Assembly (NCBI GenBank): GCA_016841525.1
Contig: JAENYZ010000001.1
Span: forward strand, 186,001 to 250,000
From: Anaerolineaceae bacterium
GTDB lineage: Bacteria > Chloroflexota > Anaerolineae > Anaerolineales > Anaerolineaceae
Direction of reading: 5' to 3'
Length of the DNA: 64,000 bases
The position numbers and the translations under genes are program-made. The notes below the pieces were generated by a model. That model saw only the letters and a program-made list of their open reading frames with translations. It was not told the DNA's origin and did not search any database. Below, in pieces: positions 18,498-28,274 of this stretch (its first letter is position 1; each line of letters starts with the position of its first letter).

Positions 18498-18744
18498 TTT
18501 AATTCACCTCCTTGGTATCACCCGGGATTAAAATACTGAATGCCTATCGGAAAATTATCCACAGTGGGAGAACGATTTGTTTATCATCCTGTCCAATAAT
18601 TACTTCCATTGACAAGCTAACAAGTTTTCGGATGTTATTTTCTATTTTTGAACTCACAAGTAAATTTCCTGCAAATTCAACCCCTATAAATCACAGGCAT
18701 TATACCGGTTATGTACATAATTCGCAAATTCATAACACAACAAG

Positions 18745-19518
18745 CTAAAAATTTTCGGACCAAAACACTCTTACATTTAATTGAAATCGGTTGTTTAATT
18801 CTTCTTCAATCTTCATAAGTTTTGCTGGTGAAACACAAACCACGTCTTCGTGCGCTGTTGGTCGCTCTGATGAATAAATATGCACTTCCTGTGGGTTTAT
18901 CTCCCGCAAGATATCAACCCAGGAATTAAATGCTGCACCTCGAACATTGGAAACCGCCCCATCGATCAAGATGCTTTGAATAATGAGATTGGGGATTTCT
19001 TTAAGGCCGTCAATAATATCTTCAAAGCAGATATTCCCAACGGTCTGGTTTATGGCAAGAAAAGTATCTTCATCGCCTGCATCCAGTTTCATCATTGGCG
19101 CATCAAACAAGCAAATCGCTGAAAGTATCTCAGGCACCATGACCCGGGAAGAATTCGATAATAAAGCCAATTTTGCATTAGGTCTTAATCGACTGGCGAT
19201 TTCCTTGACACGGCGCACAATTGCAGGAAATTTTGGGTGAATACTGGGTTCGCCATTTCCAGAAAAAGTTATGAAATCAAGCGCCCTTGGCTTTGTCAAG
19301 GCTCTTTCAACAGCAGAAATCAACTGGGAAATTGTTGGCAATTCTTCAATTTCTGGTGACAAACATAAATCAATGGTTTGTCCATACTGACAATAAATAC
19401 AATCGAAGGAACAAGCTTTGTAACTTGTTGGGAGTAGATTAACCCCTAAAGATCTACCCAACCGTCGAGAAAAAACTGGGCCATAGATTATTCCATTTTG
19501 CAGTGAAATTTGAGCCAT
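18745..19518 (-). CDS. Radical SAM protein (COG0731-like)
   Basis: FGVNLLPTSYKACSFDCIYCQYG (CxxxCxxC), FSGNGEPSIHP. Confidence 0.9.
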   Translation of the reverse strand: MAQISLQNGIIYGPVFSRRLGRSLGVNLLPTSYKACSFDCIYCQYGQTIDLCLSPEIEELPTISQLISAVERALTKPRALDFITFSGNGEPSIHPKFPAIVRRVKEIASRLRPNAKLALLSNSSRVMVPEILSAICLFDAPMMKLDAGDEDTFLAINQTVGNICFEDIIDGLKEIPNLIIQSILIDGAVSNVRGAAFNSWVDILREINPQEVHIYSSERPTAHEDVVCVSPAKLMKIEEELNNRFQLNVRVFWSENF

Positions 19519-19625
19519 GATTCACTCAATTCTTTGTGAAAATTAATCATCACCCTGACTGAATCTAAACACTGCCATTGTGAATTTGTTTTAATCCCTA
19601 TCATCTAATCAACAATAATAGCCGA

Positions 19626-20453
19626 TCATTTCCCATTCAAATTTTGTAGTAAAACTGTCTGAACGGGATATGGTAAATTGATATTGTGCTTATCCGATGC
19701 TTCTTTGACAGCAGTTACAACATCTGAATGAATTCCAAAAAGATTATTGTCTTGCTGGTCAACCCAAAACAATGCTTCAAGGGTTAACGATGAATCGCCA
19801 AGCGCTTTTGCCCGGATAGTAGGTTCTGGTTGACTTTCGACACCAGGTACATTCTTTATCACATCCAGGAAGATTTGTGTTACCCTGGCAACATCCTCTT
19901 CATATCCAAGGCCGATTGTGAAAGAACTGCGGCGTAAGCGAGAGTGTGTGTAATTTGTGATTGGATTTTCAAATACTTTCTGATTGGGGATTATCACAAT
20001 CTCACCATCAAGGGTTTCAACAACAGTATCTCTAACATTGATTTCCTTGACAGTGCCGCTGTAATCGTTGACCTTAATATAATCGCCAATACTGAAAGGC
20101 TGTCTTGAGAGCAGCAATATACCGGAGATGAAGTTCTTTGCGATATCCTGTAGAGCAAAACCGATTGTAAAACCAGCAACACCGAGACCAGCAATAAATC
20201 CTGTTACATCAAAATTCACCTGGGATAAAGCAAAAATGGTCCCAAGTATGATCACCGTCCAGCGAGTCAACAAAAATATCAGGTGAAGCATTTCATTATT
20301 CTCTATTTTCTTTTTAGCAATTCGCTTCACCCATTTTGCTAAAAAGTCAGAGGCAATGATTGTCACAAAAAAAATTACGATTGCCGTAATTAAATTTGGT
20401 AACAATTGTACTAAGGACGTAAACCATTCCTGAAATGCTTGTTGTATTTCCAT
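19626..20453 (-). CDS. Small-conductance mechanosensitive ion channel (MscS family)
   Basis: GLGVAGFTIGFALQDIAKNFISGILLL...FSIGDYIKV...GTVKEINVRDT. Confidence 0.95.
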   Translation of the reverse strand: MEIQQAFQEWFTSLVQLLPNLITAIVIFFVTIIASDFLAKWVKRIAKKKIENNEMLHLIFLLTRWTVIILGTIFALSQVNFDVTGFIAGLGVAGFTIGFALQDIAKNFISGILLLSRQPFSIGDYIKVNDYSGTVKEINVRDTVVETLDGEIVIIPNQKVFENPITNYTHSRLRRSSFTIGLGYEEDVARVTQIFLDVIKNVPGVESQPEPTIRAKALGDSSLTLEALFWVDQQDNNLFGIHSDVVTAVKEASDKHNINLPYPVQTVLLQNLNGK

Positions 20454-20563
20454 AAACGATTAAATCTCCATAAAAATAAACTTTATAAACAAAAATCCTG
20501 ACTAATCTGAAATAAAAAAGGCCATTAATTAATGACCTTTTTAAATTCAACGGAAATTAGTTC

Positions 20564-21601
20564 TTACAGATAGTTGCGCAACCTTGTCTGGTTCTGAGGG
20601 CTTCGTAATTTTCGCAGTGCCTTCTGTTGTATCTGGCGAATTCTCTCACGTGTCACGCCGAATATCTCGCCTAATTCTTTAAGTGTATGGCTTCGATTAC
20701 CTTCCAGACCAAAACGCAATTTGATGATGCTGGCTTCTCGTTCAGAAAGCTCATTTAATGCGTTTCCAATATCTTCTTCAAGAAGCCTTTGCTGAACAGA
20801 GTTGAACGGAATAACTGCATTCTCATTTTCAATGAAGTGAAGCAATTCGCTTTCGCCATCTTCACCCACAGGTTTATCAAGTGAAATCGGCAATCGTGCA
20901 TAATGTATCAACTGCCGCAGTTCCTCTGGATCTTGTTCAACATGCTCTGAAATTTCTTCAAGCGTGGGCTGCCTGCCCAGTTGTTGTGATAAGTCGCGGG
21001 TGACATGACGGACCTTTCGCAGCCGGTTGCTGAGATAGTTGGGCAGTCGGATGGTACGTTCCTTTTGGTTAAGGAACCGCAATACCGATCGCCGGATCCA
21101 CCAGGTTGCGTAAGTGCTGAAGCGATTTCCGCGAGTATAGTCAAACTTATCCACTGCACGGATCAAGCCAACATTTCCAGCCTGGATCAAGTCTAAGAAA
21201 GAAGAGCCGTATTGCCTATATTTTTTAGCAATACTCACCACCAGCCGAATATTTGCTTTAATCAAATATTCACGGGCTTCCTTTCCTTCACGGATTAACT
21301 CCTTAATTTCTTCAATGTTTTCAAGATCCCCTTCGCTTTCAATCATGGTCAAGCGTGCTTGTCGACCAATCACCATCTTTTTGGCGAGTGTAATTTCTTC
21401 TTCCCGGGTCAATAAAGGCACCCGGCTCATTTCGTTCAGATACAAACTTACTGAGTCATCTGAGGTTATACCAGTATGGTCAGAAATATGCTCTTCATAA
21501 TCCATTTCCGATTCTTCTGTTTCTTTTTCAGCTTCCTCGAGAAATGTTGAAAGATTATTTTCTTCCATTTGTTCCTCAGAAATATTTGGATTAGATGTCA
21601 T
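20564..21601 (-). CDS. RNA polymerase sigma-70 family (RpoD/SigA-like)
   Basis: Regions 2-4: GLIRAVDKFDYTRGNRFSTYATWWIRRSVLRFL; REASIIKLRFGL...LKELGEIFGVTRERIRQIQQKALRKLR. Confidence 0.94.
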   Translation of the reverse strand: MTSNPNISEEQMEENNLSTFLEEAEKETEESEMDYEEHISDHTGITSDDSVSLYLNEMSRVPLLTREEEITLAKKMVIGRQARLTMIESEGDLENIEEIKELIREGKEAREYLIKANIRLVVSIAKKYRQYGSSFLDLIQAGNVGLIRAVDKFDYTRGNRFSTYATWWIRRSVLRFLNQKERTIRLPNYLSNRLRKVRHVTRDLSQQLGRQPTLEEISEHVEQDPEELRQLIHYARLPISLDKPVGEDGESELLHFIENENAVIPFNSVQQRLLEEDIGNALNELSEREASIIKLRFGLEGNRSHTLKELGEIFGVTRERIRQIQQKALRKLRSPQNQTRLRNYL

Positions 21602-21653
21602 TTGTGTTATTCACTCCTACTAATTACGTACTATCTTATTGTCTCTCACGCGA

Positions 21654-21724
21654 TAAAAAAGCCATTGACTTGATATCCATTTCGTCAATGGGCTTTAATC
21701 AACAAAAACACACCCCGCATGGGG
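21654..21724 (-). terminator. Two tandem terminator-like hairpins between amrS-like gene and sigma gene
   Basis: Minus strand: CCCCATGCGGGG-TGTGTTTTT, then AAAGCCCATTGAC...GTCAATGGCTTTTTT. Confidence 0.6.
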
Positions 21725-21850
21725 ATATACCATATTCTTTAAGTCCATTATATACCAAACTTATAATAAAAATAGCATTTAATTGTTAAATTTTGATAAA
21801 CATTTCTAAATGATCAGTTAAGAGACAGCGCATTATGGATATTTGATTTC

Positions 21851-22879
21851 TCAGCCATGATGATTAGCTAATCCCACACCGTCCAACATAACACCGCATT
21901 TTTTACATTGACCTGAAGCATCAAGCCCAATAAGACGAGTGGAATAACCACTTCGAGAAATCAATTTATTGCCGCAATTTTTGCAATTGGTGTCATTGTT
22001 GCCAAAAACATTACCTATGTAAATATAATTTAAACCAATCCTTTCCGCCATTTTTTTTGTATCATACAATAAATCTTCATGGGTAGGATCCCGATCTCTC
22101 ATTTTATAATGCGGGAAAAAGCGACTTAAGTGCCAGGGCGTGTCCGGTCCTAAATCTTCAAAGATAAATTTTGCTAATTCTTTTAACTCATCGGGGTCAT
22201 CATTGACACCTGGCACAATCAATGTTGTAATTTCCAACCAAATCCCCAGGGACTTCATCGATCGACAGCTTTCCAAGACAGGCTCAAGTCTGCCACCCAT
22301 CAAGCGGCGATAAGGCTCGTCCTGAAAAGCTTTAATATCCACATTGGCAGCATCCAGATACGGAGAAATTATTTCCAGACTTTCGGGGGTCATAAACCCG
22401 TTGGTAACATAAATGTTCTTGATGTCTGCTTCCCTTGCAAGTTTTGCAGTATCCAGGCTGTATTCAAAAAAGATGGTCGGTTCGGTGTAAGTATAAGCAA
22501 TGGATCTGCAATGGTTTCGAGATGCTTCATTGACAATTTCATCAGGAAGCATTCTCTGACCATGAGGCATGTTCATAACTTTCGGCATCTGAGAAATTTG
22601 CCAATTTTGGCACCACTCACATCGAAAATTACATCCTGGGGTTGCTATAGAGTAGGCTTGAGACCCCGGATAAAAATGATATAGCGGTTTCTTCTCAATC
22701 GGGTCAATGTTTTTTGAAATCAGGTTCCCATAAACCAGCGTGAACAATTTTCCATCGCGATTCTCCCGAACCCGACAAATACCACGGCTGCCATCTTTAA
22801 TCTTGCATCGATGGGCACATAAATTACATTGAACCTGCTGATCTGGAAGTTCATCGTATAATAAAGCTTCATGAAGCAT
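21851..22879 (-). CDS. amrS: AmmeMemoRadiSam system radical SAM enzyme (AmrS-like)
   Basis: CNLCAHRCKI, TPGCNFRCEWCQNWQISQ, SIAYTYTEPTIFFEY. Confidence 0.9.
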   Translation of the reverse strand: MLHEALLYDELPDQQVQCNLCAHRCKIKDGSRGICRVRENRDGKLFTLVYGNLISKNIDPIEKKPLYHFYPGSQAYSIATPGCNFRCEWCQNWQISQMPKVMNMPHGQRMLPDEIVNEASRNHCRSIAYTYTEPTIFFEYSLDTAKLAREADIKNIYVTNGFMTPESLEIISPYLDAANVDIKAFQDEPYRRLMGGRLEPVLESCRSMKSLGIWLEITTLIVPGVNDDPDELKELAKFIFEDLGPDTPWHLSRFFPHYKMRDRDPTHEDLLYDTKKMAERIGLNYIYIGNVFGNNDTNCKNCGNKLISRSGYSTRLIGLDASGQCKKCGVMLDGVGLANHHG

Positions 22880-22965
22880 ACGGAAGCTCCTTCATTGATA
22901 GCTGTCTATAATTAATCATATTCGAAATACTTTGCCAATTCAAATTTAAAATAAGATGAGGAGAT

Positions 22966-23766
22966 ATGGACTTTACAATCGCCCTTTTGCAGTTCAAACC
23001 TACACGAAAGAGTGTTGAAAAGAATATCCAAATAATCCATCAAGCATTGGAAGGAATAAAAGCGGATTTGATTGTCCTTCCCGAGTTATCGAATTCCGGT
23101 TATCTTTACAAAAATGCTGAAGATCTAAAATCTTTCAGTGAGGGAAATGATGGTCATGGTCCATTTCTCAGAGCGTTAATTGATCTTGCAAAGACAATTA
23201 ATGGTGTGATAGTAACCGGATATGCCGAAAAGGAAGGTTCATATTTATATAACTCGGCGATCGCCCTTTCACCGCAAGGACCAATCACAAACTACAGAAA
23301 AACGCACCTGTTTGATCACGAGAAAATGCTGTTCCATCCAGGTGATTCGGGTTTCAAAGTTTTCGATTGGAATAACACCAAAATTGGGATGATGATTTGT
23401 TTTGATTGGATATTCCCTGAAGCATGCCGCTGTCTTGCATTGGAAGGTGCGCAGATCATAGCGCATCCAGCTAACCTTGTTCTGCCCTATTGCCAGAATG
23501 CAATGGTGACCCGATCAATTGAAAACAGGGTCTTCACCATCACTGCAAATCGAATTGGGACCGAAAAATTAGACGATATGAGGTTAAGCTTTACTGGTAC
23601 GTCACAAGTCACAGATCCTTCAGGTGCAATTCGTTACAGAGGTCCGAAAGAAAAAGTGACAGTTCATGTTTTGACCATAGATCCCAATGATGCTCTCGAT
23701 AAAAATTTGAATCCTCAAAATGATTTGTTCGAAGACAGACGACCGGAAATGTATCAATTGGTATGA
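22966..23766 (+). CDS. Carbon-nitrogen hydrolase (nitrilase family)
   Basis: Catalytic Glu LPELSNSGY, Lys YRKTHLFDHEK, Cys GMMICFDWIFPEACR. Confidence 0.95.
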   Translation: MDFTIALLQFKPTRKSVEKNIQIIHQALEGIKADLIVLPELSNSGYLYKNAEDLKSFSEGNDGHGPFLRALIDLAKTINGVIVTGYAEKEGSYLYNSAIALSPQGPITNYRKTHLFDHEKMLFHPGDSGFKVFDWNNTKIGMMICFDWIFPEACRCLALEGAQIIAHPANLVLPYCQNAMVTRSIENRVFTITANRIGTEKLDDMRLSFTGTSQVTDPSGAIRYRGPKEKVTVHVLTIDPNDALDKNLNPQNDLFEDRRPEMYQLV

Positions 23767-23813
23767 TCCCGAGAATAGTAGATCCAGACATATTTAATTT
23801 TCTAGAAGGAAAA

Positions 23814-23838
23814 GGACCAGCGGATCTCTTGCTGGTCC
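23814..23838. terminator. Hairpin between convergent genes
   Basis: GGACCAGC-N9-GCTGGTCC. Confidence 0.6.
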
Positions 23839-23874
23839 TATCGTTTTGCCAGTATGCTACTTAACATAAGTTAA

Positions 23875-25119
23875 CTAAGCGCCAAATTTCTCCAGCCTGT
23901 TGGCATGAGCTAAGGCTAACGGCATTAACTCGTATGCAGGGAATCGTGAACCCAAGCCGCCCTTTAAGCAGGCGCGTTCTCCAAAGCTATCAATCCCGTC
24001 AGGTCGACTTAATTTTGAATAGAATAATACGGGTACTGGATGCCAGCTGTGGTATTTCATCGCACAGGGTGTGCTGTGATCGCCGGTAATGATCAGCACA
24101 GAAGGATCAAGCGCAAGTATTCTTGGCAGCAAGGCATCTACCTTTTCGATCTCACCTACTTTATTTTCAAAGTTGCCATCTTCCCCATAACTATCCGTCT
24201 TCTTTATATGAACAAAGAAGAAATCGTAGTTTTCCCAATCTTTCTCAAGCAAATCGAATTCTTCTTCGTAAGAATGGGAAGCAGGTGGGCTGTCCATGCC
24301 TACCAGTTTGGCAACCCCACGATACATGGGATACATGGCAATCGCAAGAGATTTCAGCCCAAATACTTCAGGAAACATTGGCCAATCCGGCCATTGAGCA
24401 AATCCCCGTAAAAGAAGCATGTTAGCGGGACTTTCATCTGCCAAAATTTCCTCAGCCTGACGCACAAATTCTCGAACGATTTCTGCAGCCTTTTCAGATG
24501 CTTTATCCACTGCTTTAGCAGGCAATGGCTTCTCCCCGGTAATTTGGGGATCTGTCTCCTCAATATTCCCACTCAATCCCTCACCGCGAATTACCAGGAG
24601 AAAACGATATTCCTTTACAACCCTCACAAAAACTTCAACACCCGGGATACTGACCTTTTCGTTCAATAAATCGCACAAACGCTCAGACACCTCGGTGGGA
24701 ATTCTCCCGGCGCGACGGTCAGTTATACGTCCTTGTTCGTCAACGGTGCAGAAATTACCTCGAGCAGCAACATCAGTTCTTTGTAAATCAAAATCTATAC
24801 CTAATGCCGAGAGTACCCCACGTCCAACTTTATACTGCAGAGGGTCGTAGCCAAACAAAGATAAATGAGCTGGTCCACTTCCAGGCGTAATCCCAGTCCG
24901 GATACCCTGGTGGAGACCTAACATACTCTTCTTTGCTAAAGCATCCATATTGGGCGTATGTGCAGCTTCTAATTCTGTCTTTCCTCCCTCCTCCATGGGT
25001 AAACCACCCAGACCATCCATTACCAATAGAACAATTTTTCCTTTTTCACCATGTTTCATAAGCGATTGTATCAAATCAAAATCCATCATATTTCTCCATT
25101 CACTTGTGTTGTTTAACAA
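23875..25119 (-). CDS. apgM: 2,3-bisphosphoglycerate-independent phosphoglycerate mutase (archaeal-type ApgM)
   Basis: VLLVMDGLGGLPMEEGGKTELEAAHTPNMDALAK, GPAHLSLFGYDP, TGDHSTPCAMKYHSWHPVPVLFY. Confidence 0.93.
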   Translation of the reverse strand: MLNNTSEWRNMMDFDLIQSLMKHGEKGKIVLLVMDGLGGLPMEEGGKTELEAAHTPNMDALAKKSMLGLHQGIRTGITPGSGPAHLSLFGYDPLQYKVGRGVLSALGIDFDLQRTDVAARGNFCTVDEQGRITDRRAGRIPTEVSERLCDLLNEKVSIPGVEVFVRVVKEYRFLLVIRGEGLSGNIEETDPQITGEKPLPAKAVDKASEKAAEIVREFVRQAEEILADESPANMLLLRGFAQWPDWPMFPEVFGLKSLAIAMYPMYRGVAKLVGMDSPPASHSYEEEFDLLEKDWENYDFFFVHIKKTDSYGEDGNFENKVGEIEKVDALLPRILALDPSVLIITGDHSTPCAMKYHSWHPVPVLFYSKLSRPDGIDSFGERACLKGGLGSRFPAYELMPLALAHANRLEKFGA

Positions 25120-25295
25120 TACTAAATGATTCCCAATAAATAATTATAGACTGAATTACATTTTATTGACAAACCAATCACGAATTTATATCCAGCCTGG
25201 ATTCATATTTGAGCATGCTTTAGTCAGAATTTTCAAGCCGTAAATTCTGAAAAACCATATTAGCAGAATATTTACTATCATTTCATGCAATTAAC

Positions 25296-25324
25296 TTGAC
25301 TTTAATTTGGATATTGTTTATAAT
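25296..25324 (+). promoter_or_regulatory. Sigma-70 promoter TTGACT-N17-TATAAT
   Basis: Optimal 17-bp spacing; upstream of the ORF at 25466 with a ~135-nt leader. Confidence 0.75.
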
Positions 25325-25465
25325 ATTGACCATTATAGTCTTATTTAATGAATTGCATATCCTGAGCGCAATGTCCATTAATTATCAATATAATAGCAAG
25401 CTAAATTTTCTCAATCAGAAAAATAGAAACCAAATAAAAAAAATTAAAGAAATGGAGAAAATAAG

Positions 25466-26458
25466 ATGGACAAGATAAATTTCAAATTAGTTCGAAAATG
25501 GGGAATTGTTTTTGCAGCATTCTTAATTCTTTTTGCAACACCAATCGGCCTCTTGAGCGATGTGTTTGCGCAAGGTCAGGAAACATGTCCTGCTTCAGGG
25601 GGGTGGATTAAAGTTGACGGTCTTTCAGGTAAGACCTACACATACACAGCACCAGAAGGAAAATTGATTGCAGAAACCTGTTATAAAGCATCAACATTTG
25701 TAATAAATGACATAATTAACCCACCCCAAAAATCGGTGACTGTTGTTTCAACTGTGGGTCATGATTTGAGCCACGCTAGCTTCAGGCTTGTTGATGAACC
25801 CACCCCTACCCCTACAAAAACCTTCACACCAACAGCTACTTTCACACCGACTTTTACTCCAACACCAACCTTTACACCAACTTTTACTCCCACACCAACC
25901 TTCACGCCTACATCAACCTTTACACCCACGCCAACATTCACACCCACACCAACTGAAGAGCTGGAATATTATCCTCTAACCTTAGAAGGTCTTTGCTCAG
26001 GCAGCGTTGCAGGCACCACTTTTACTCAAGCGGATGAAAACACAATCACGTGGCGGGTGAGTAATTCAAATAGTGAAGTAGTCTCGTTTAATTGGACCGC
26101 TAATAACGGCCAGAGCGGATCTGGAACTGCACCAGCAAATGGAAGCACAAGTTTCATCACGGAAATCGATGGTTATTCTGTTTCTTTGGAATACACTTTA
26201 AATAACGAACCGATAGAAGAACTTGCTTCTGTTGTTCCCTGTGAACCCCAACAGGAAACCGAAGAACCCACGCCAACACCCACGGCGACTGAAGAGCCCA
26301 CGCCTGCCCCTACAGATTCAGAACCTGATCAGCCCGCAGGCGGCAGCGGACCATCAGCTATTAGAACCTTTGCACCTATCGTTTTCGGCCTCGCAGGCGT
26401 TGCAACAATGATCACAATTGCCGTTGATTCTAAAATTAAACAACGAATAAATAAATAA
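25466..26458 (+). CDS. Secreted/anchored protein with Thr-Pro spacer and C-terminal TM
   Basis: Signal peptide (...FATPIGLLSDVFAQG), FTPTPTFTPT low-complexity region, C-terminal hydrophobic segment plus basic tail. Confidence 0.75.
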   Translation: MDKINFKLVRKWGIVFAAFLILFATPIGLLSDVFAQGQETCPASGGWIKVDGLSGKTYTYTAPEGKLIAETCYKASTFVINDIINPPQKSVTVVSTVGHDLSHASFRLVDEPTPTPTKTFTPTATFTPTFTPTPTFTPTFTPTPTFTPTSTFTPTPTFTPTPTEELEYYPLTLEGLCSGSVAGTTFTQADENTITWRVSNSNSEVVSFNWTANNGQSGSGTAPANGSTSFITEIDGYSVSLEYTLNNEPIEELASVVPCEPQQETEEPTPTPTATEEPTPAPTDSEPDQPAGGSGPSAIRTFAPIVFGLAGVATMITIAVDSKIKQRINK

Positions 26459-26479
26459 ACTAAATAAATAGGTCCGTCG

Positions 26480-26515
26480 CAATACCTCCGGTTTTAGATT
26501 TCGCCGGAGGTATTG
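26480..26515. terminator. 12-bp perfect stem hairpin
   Basis: CAATACCTCCGG-N12-CCGGAGGTATTG immediately after the ORF; T-tract weak. Confidence 0.5.
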
Positions 26516-26535
26516 CCCAATGAAAATTAACGCGT

Positions 26536-27363
26536 ATGAAACAATTGCGAATTATTTCCTTCTTAATAATCCCACTCCTCTTAATCGGATGTTATTATCC
26601 GCCAGAATCTGCCAGCATCTCTGAAGTCAGTGAACAAGAGAGTTTGCCTTCACCAATAATCATAACGACCGAAGACGAAGAAGCAGCAGCGGCAGTAAGC
26701 AGAAGTGAAAAACCTTCAAGACTGAGTTCAAGAATTCGGGAATTACCACCGCTTATCACACCAACACCCGATCCCTTACCAGACCTGTATGGTTGCAGTA
26801 TGAAAATTGAATTTATTACTGGTCCCTTAGAAAACCAAACTAGCGAATTTTCTGTTCTTGACAGGTCTTACTTTTTGGATAAGGGAGATAAATTTGCAGT
26901 TGGAAAAGGAACCGCTGTCTATTACGAAGACCAACCCTATATGATACTTCATTCGTCTTATGTCAATGGAAACATCCTTAAGCCGATGGAAGCTGAATTT
27001 ATTCGAAAATATCTGGAACATTGGGGAAACAAGGATGATGAATATATCCAAAAGCAAATTGATGATCTGGCCGGAACCCAGGTTAATTGGTATTGCAACG
27101 ATGACCTGGTTTTAGAAACGACGATTAACAGTGCTGTCAGGTTATCTCATGATGCCTCTGAACGGTTATGGTTGGAGCCTCTTGAGATTGTTGATATCCT
27201 TGAGGATAAGCAGGGATTGGCATCAGAATGGATAGGGGAAATTTTACCAACCGACCAACCGTCACTATTCCTTGGATTCTGCGGTTGGGGGCCATCATCG
27301 GTCGGTAGCGGAAGATACACATATTATCGCTATCTGTTAAATTTCGTTATCAAAACACCATAG
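26536..27363 (+). CDS. Hypothetical lipoprotein
   Basis: Signal peptide with lipobox LLIGC. Confidence 0.7.
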   Translation: MKQLRIISFLIIPLLLIGCYYPPESASISEVSEQESLPSPIIITTEDEEAAAAVSRSEKPSRLSSRIRELPPLITPTPDPLPDLYGCSMKIEFITGPLENQTSEFSVLDRSYFLDKGDKFAVGKGTAVYYEDQPYMILHSSYVNGNILKPMEAEFIRKYLEHWGNKDDEYIQKQIDDLAGTQVNWYCNDDLVLETTINSAVRLSHDASERLWLEPLEIVDILEDKQGLASEWIGEILPTDQPSLFLGFCGWGPSSVGSGRYTYYRYLLNFVIKTP

Positions 27364-27421
27364 CTGAAGTTTTTAAGGAAAATATCCCACATTGACACAA
27401 TACCTGATTTAAGGTAACCTT

Positions 27422-28270
27422 TTGGCTGTCAATTACACCACTTTAAAAGAGTTCATGACAACAATATACGACAGCGCCAAACGAAAACATCCTGCCGTTG
27501 AAGAGCTGGTCTCCTTATGGAAATACCGGGACCTTATCTATCAACTGGTTCGCAGGGATATCGTTGCGCGATACAAGCGCTCGGTTCTGGGCGTCGCGTG
27601 GACCATGCTCAACCCACTCGGCACAATGTTGATCATGGTCGTCGTTTTCTCACGTGTTTTTCGTGGAACTGAAAATTATGCCGCCTATGTCCTGACCGGG
27701 ATCATATGCTGGACAATGTTTTCTCAATCGACATCCATGGCGATGAATTCTATGGTTTGGGGCAGTCAGTTAATTAAACAAATTTATGTGCCGCGCTCAA
27801 GCTTTGTCGTATCAACAATCATGGCAAGCATGGTCAATTTTGTTTTATCCCTTGTGCCCCTGTTCTTGATCTTTGCGATAACAGGCGTCCAGCTTAAATC
27901 ATCAGCACTCTTGTTGCCCGTTTTCATGCTTTTATTATTTTCATTTTCGCTTGGTATAGCTTTATTGATTTCCACACTTGCAGTGTTCTTTCCTGATGTT
28001 GCTGATTTATATCCGGTTGTTCTGACGGCATGGATGTATCTGACGCCAATTATTATGCCCCTGGAATTTTATCGTGAGATACTGGATGGCCTTCTTTTGT
28101 ATATCAATCCTTTCTACTATATTGTTAATTTATTCCGAATCCTTATGCTTGATGGATTTGTCCCGCATTTACAAACCTGGGTGGCAACTGCAGTTTCATC
28201 CTTTGGGGTACTCATCATCGGATGGATTTTCTTTTGCTTAAAAGCTGACGATTTTGCATATCACATCTAA
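27422..28270 (+). CDS. ABC-2 type polysaccharide export permease (Wzm/TagG-like)
   Basis: LVRRDIVARYKRSVLGVAWTMLNPL; ABC-2 TM pattern; followed by Wzt-like ATPase. Confidence 0.92.
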   Translation: MAVNYTTLKEFMTTIYDSAKRKHPAVEELVSLWKYRDLIYQLVRRDIVARYKRSVLGVAWTMLNPLGTMLIMVVVFSRVFRGTENYAAYVLTGIICWTMFSQSTSMAMNSMVWGSQLIKQIYVPRSSFVVSTIMASMVNFVLSLVPLFLIFAITGVQLKSSALLLPVFMLLLFSFSLGIALLISTLAVFFPDVADLYPVVLTAWMYLTPIIMPLEFYREILDGLLLYINPFYYIVNLFRILMLDGFVPHLQTWVATAVSSFGVLIIGWIFFCLKADDFAYHI

Positions 28271-28274
28271 TTCA

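Noticed and set aside
18555-18563. TTATCCACA DnaA-box match near rpsU (also 39496-39504 and one inside a CDS near 37796)
   Set aside because: Isolated single matches with no clustering, DUE or dnaA/dnaN neighbours; expected by chance in AT-rich DNA.
18309-21601. rpsU-dnaG-rpoD macromolecular synthesis operon
   Set aside because: rpsU and a sigma gene are close, but dnaG is absent and radical SAM/MscS genes intervene; ordinary proximity is enough explanation.
25296-25478. 60-aa ORF in the track (MTLIWILFIILTIIV...)
   Set aside because: Its TTG start is exactly the -35 box of a TTGACT-N17-TATAAT promoter, and it overlaps the real gene's start; hydrophobic translation is explained by AT-rich leader DNA.
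25759-25947. Minus-strand ORF with VGVKVGVGVKVGV repeats
   Set aside because: Antisense shadow of the Thr-Pro low-complexity coding region.
25800-25960. CRISPR-like periodicity
   Set aside because: Short imperfect coding repeats (Thr-Pro codons) without spacers; no CRISPR array seen elsewhere in the window.
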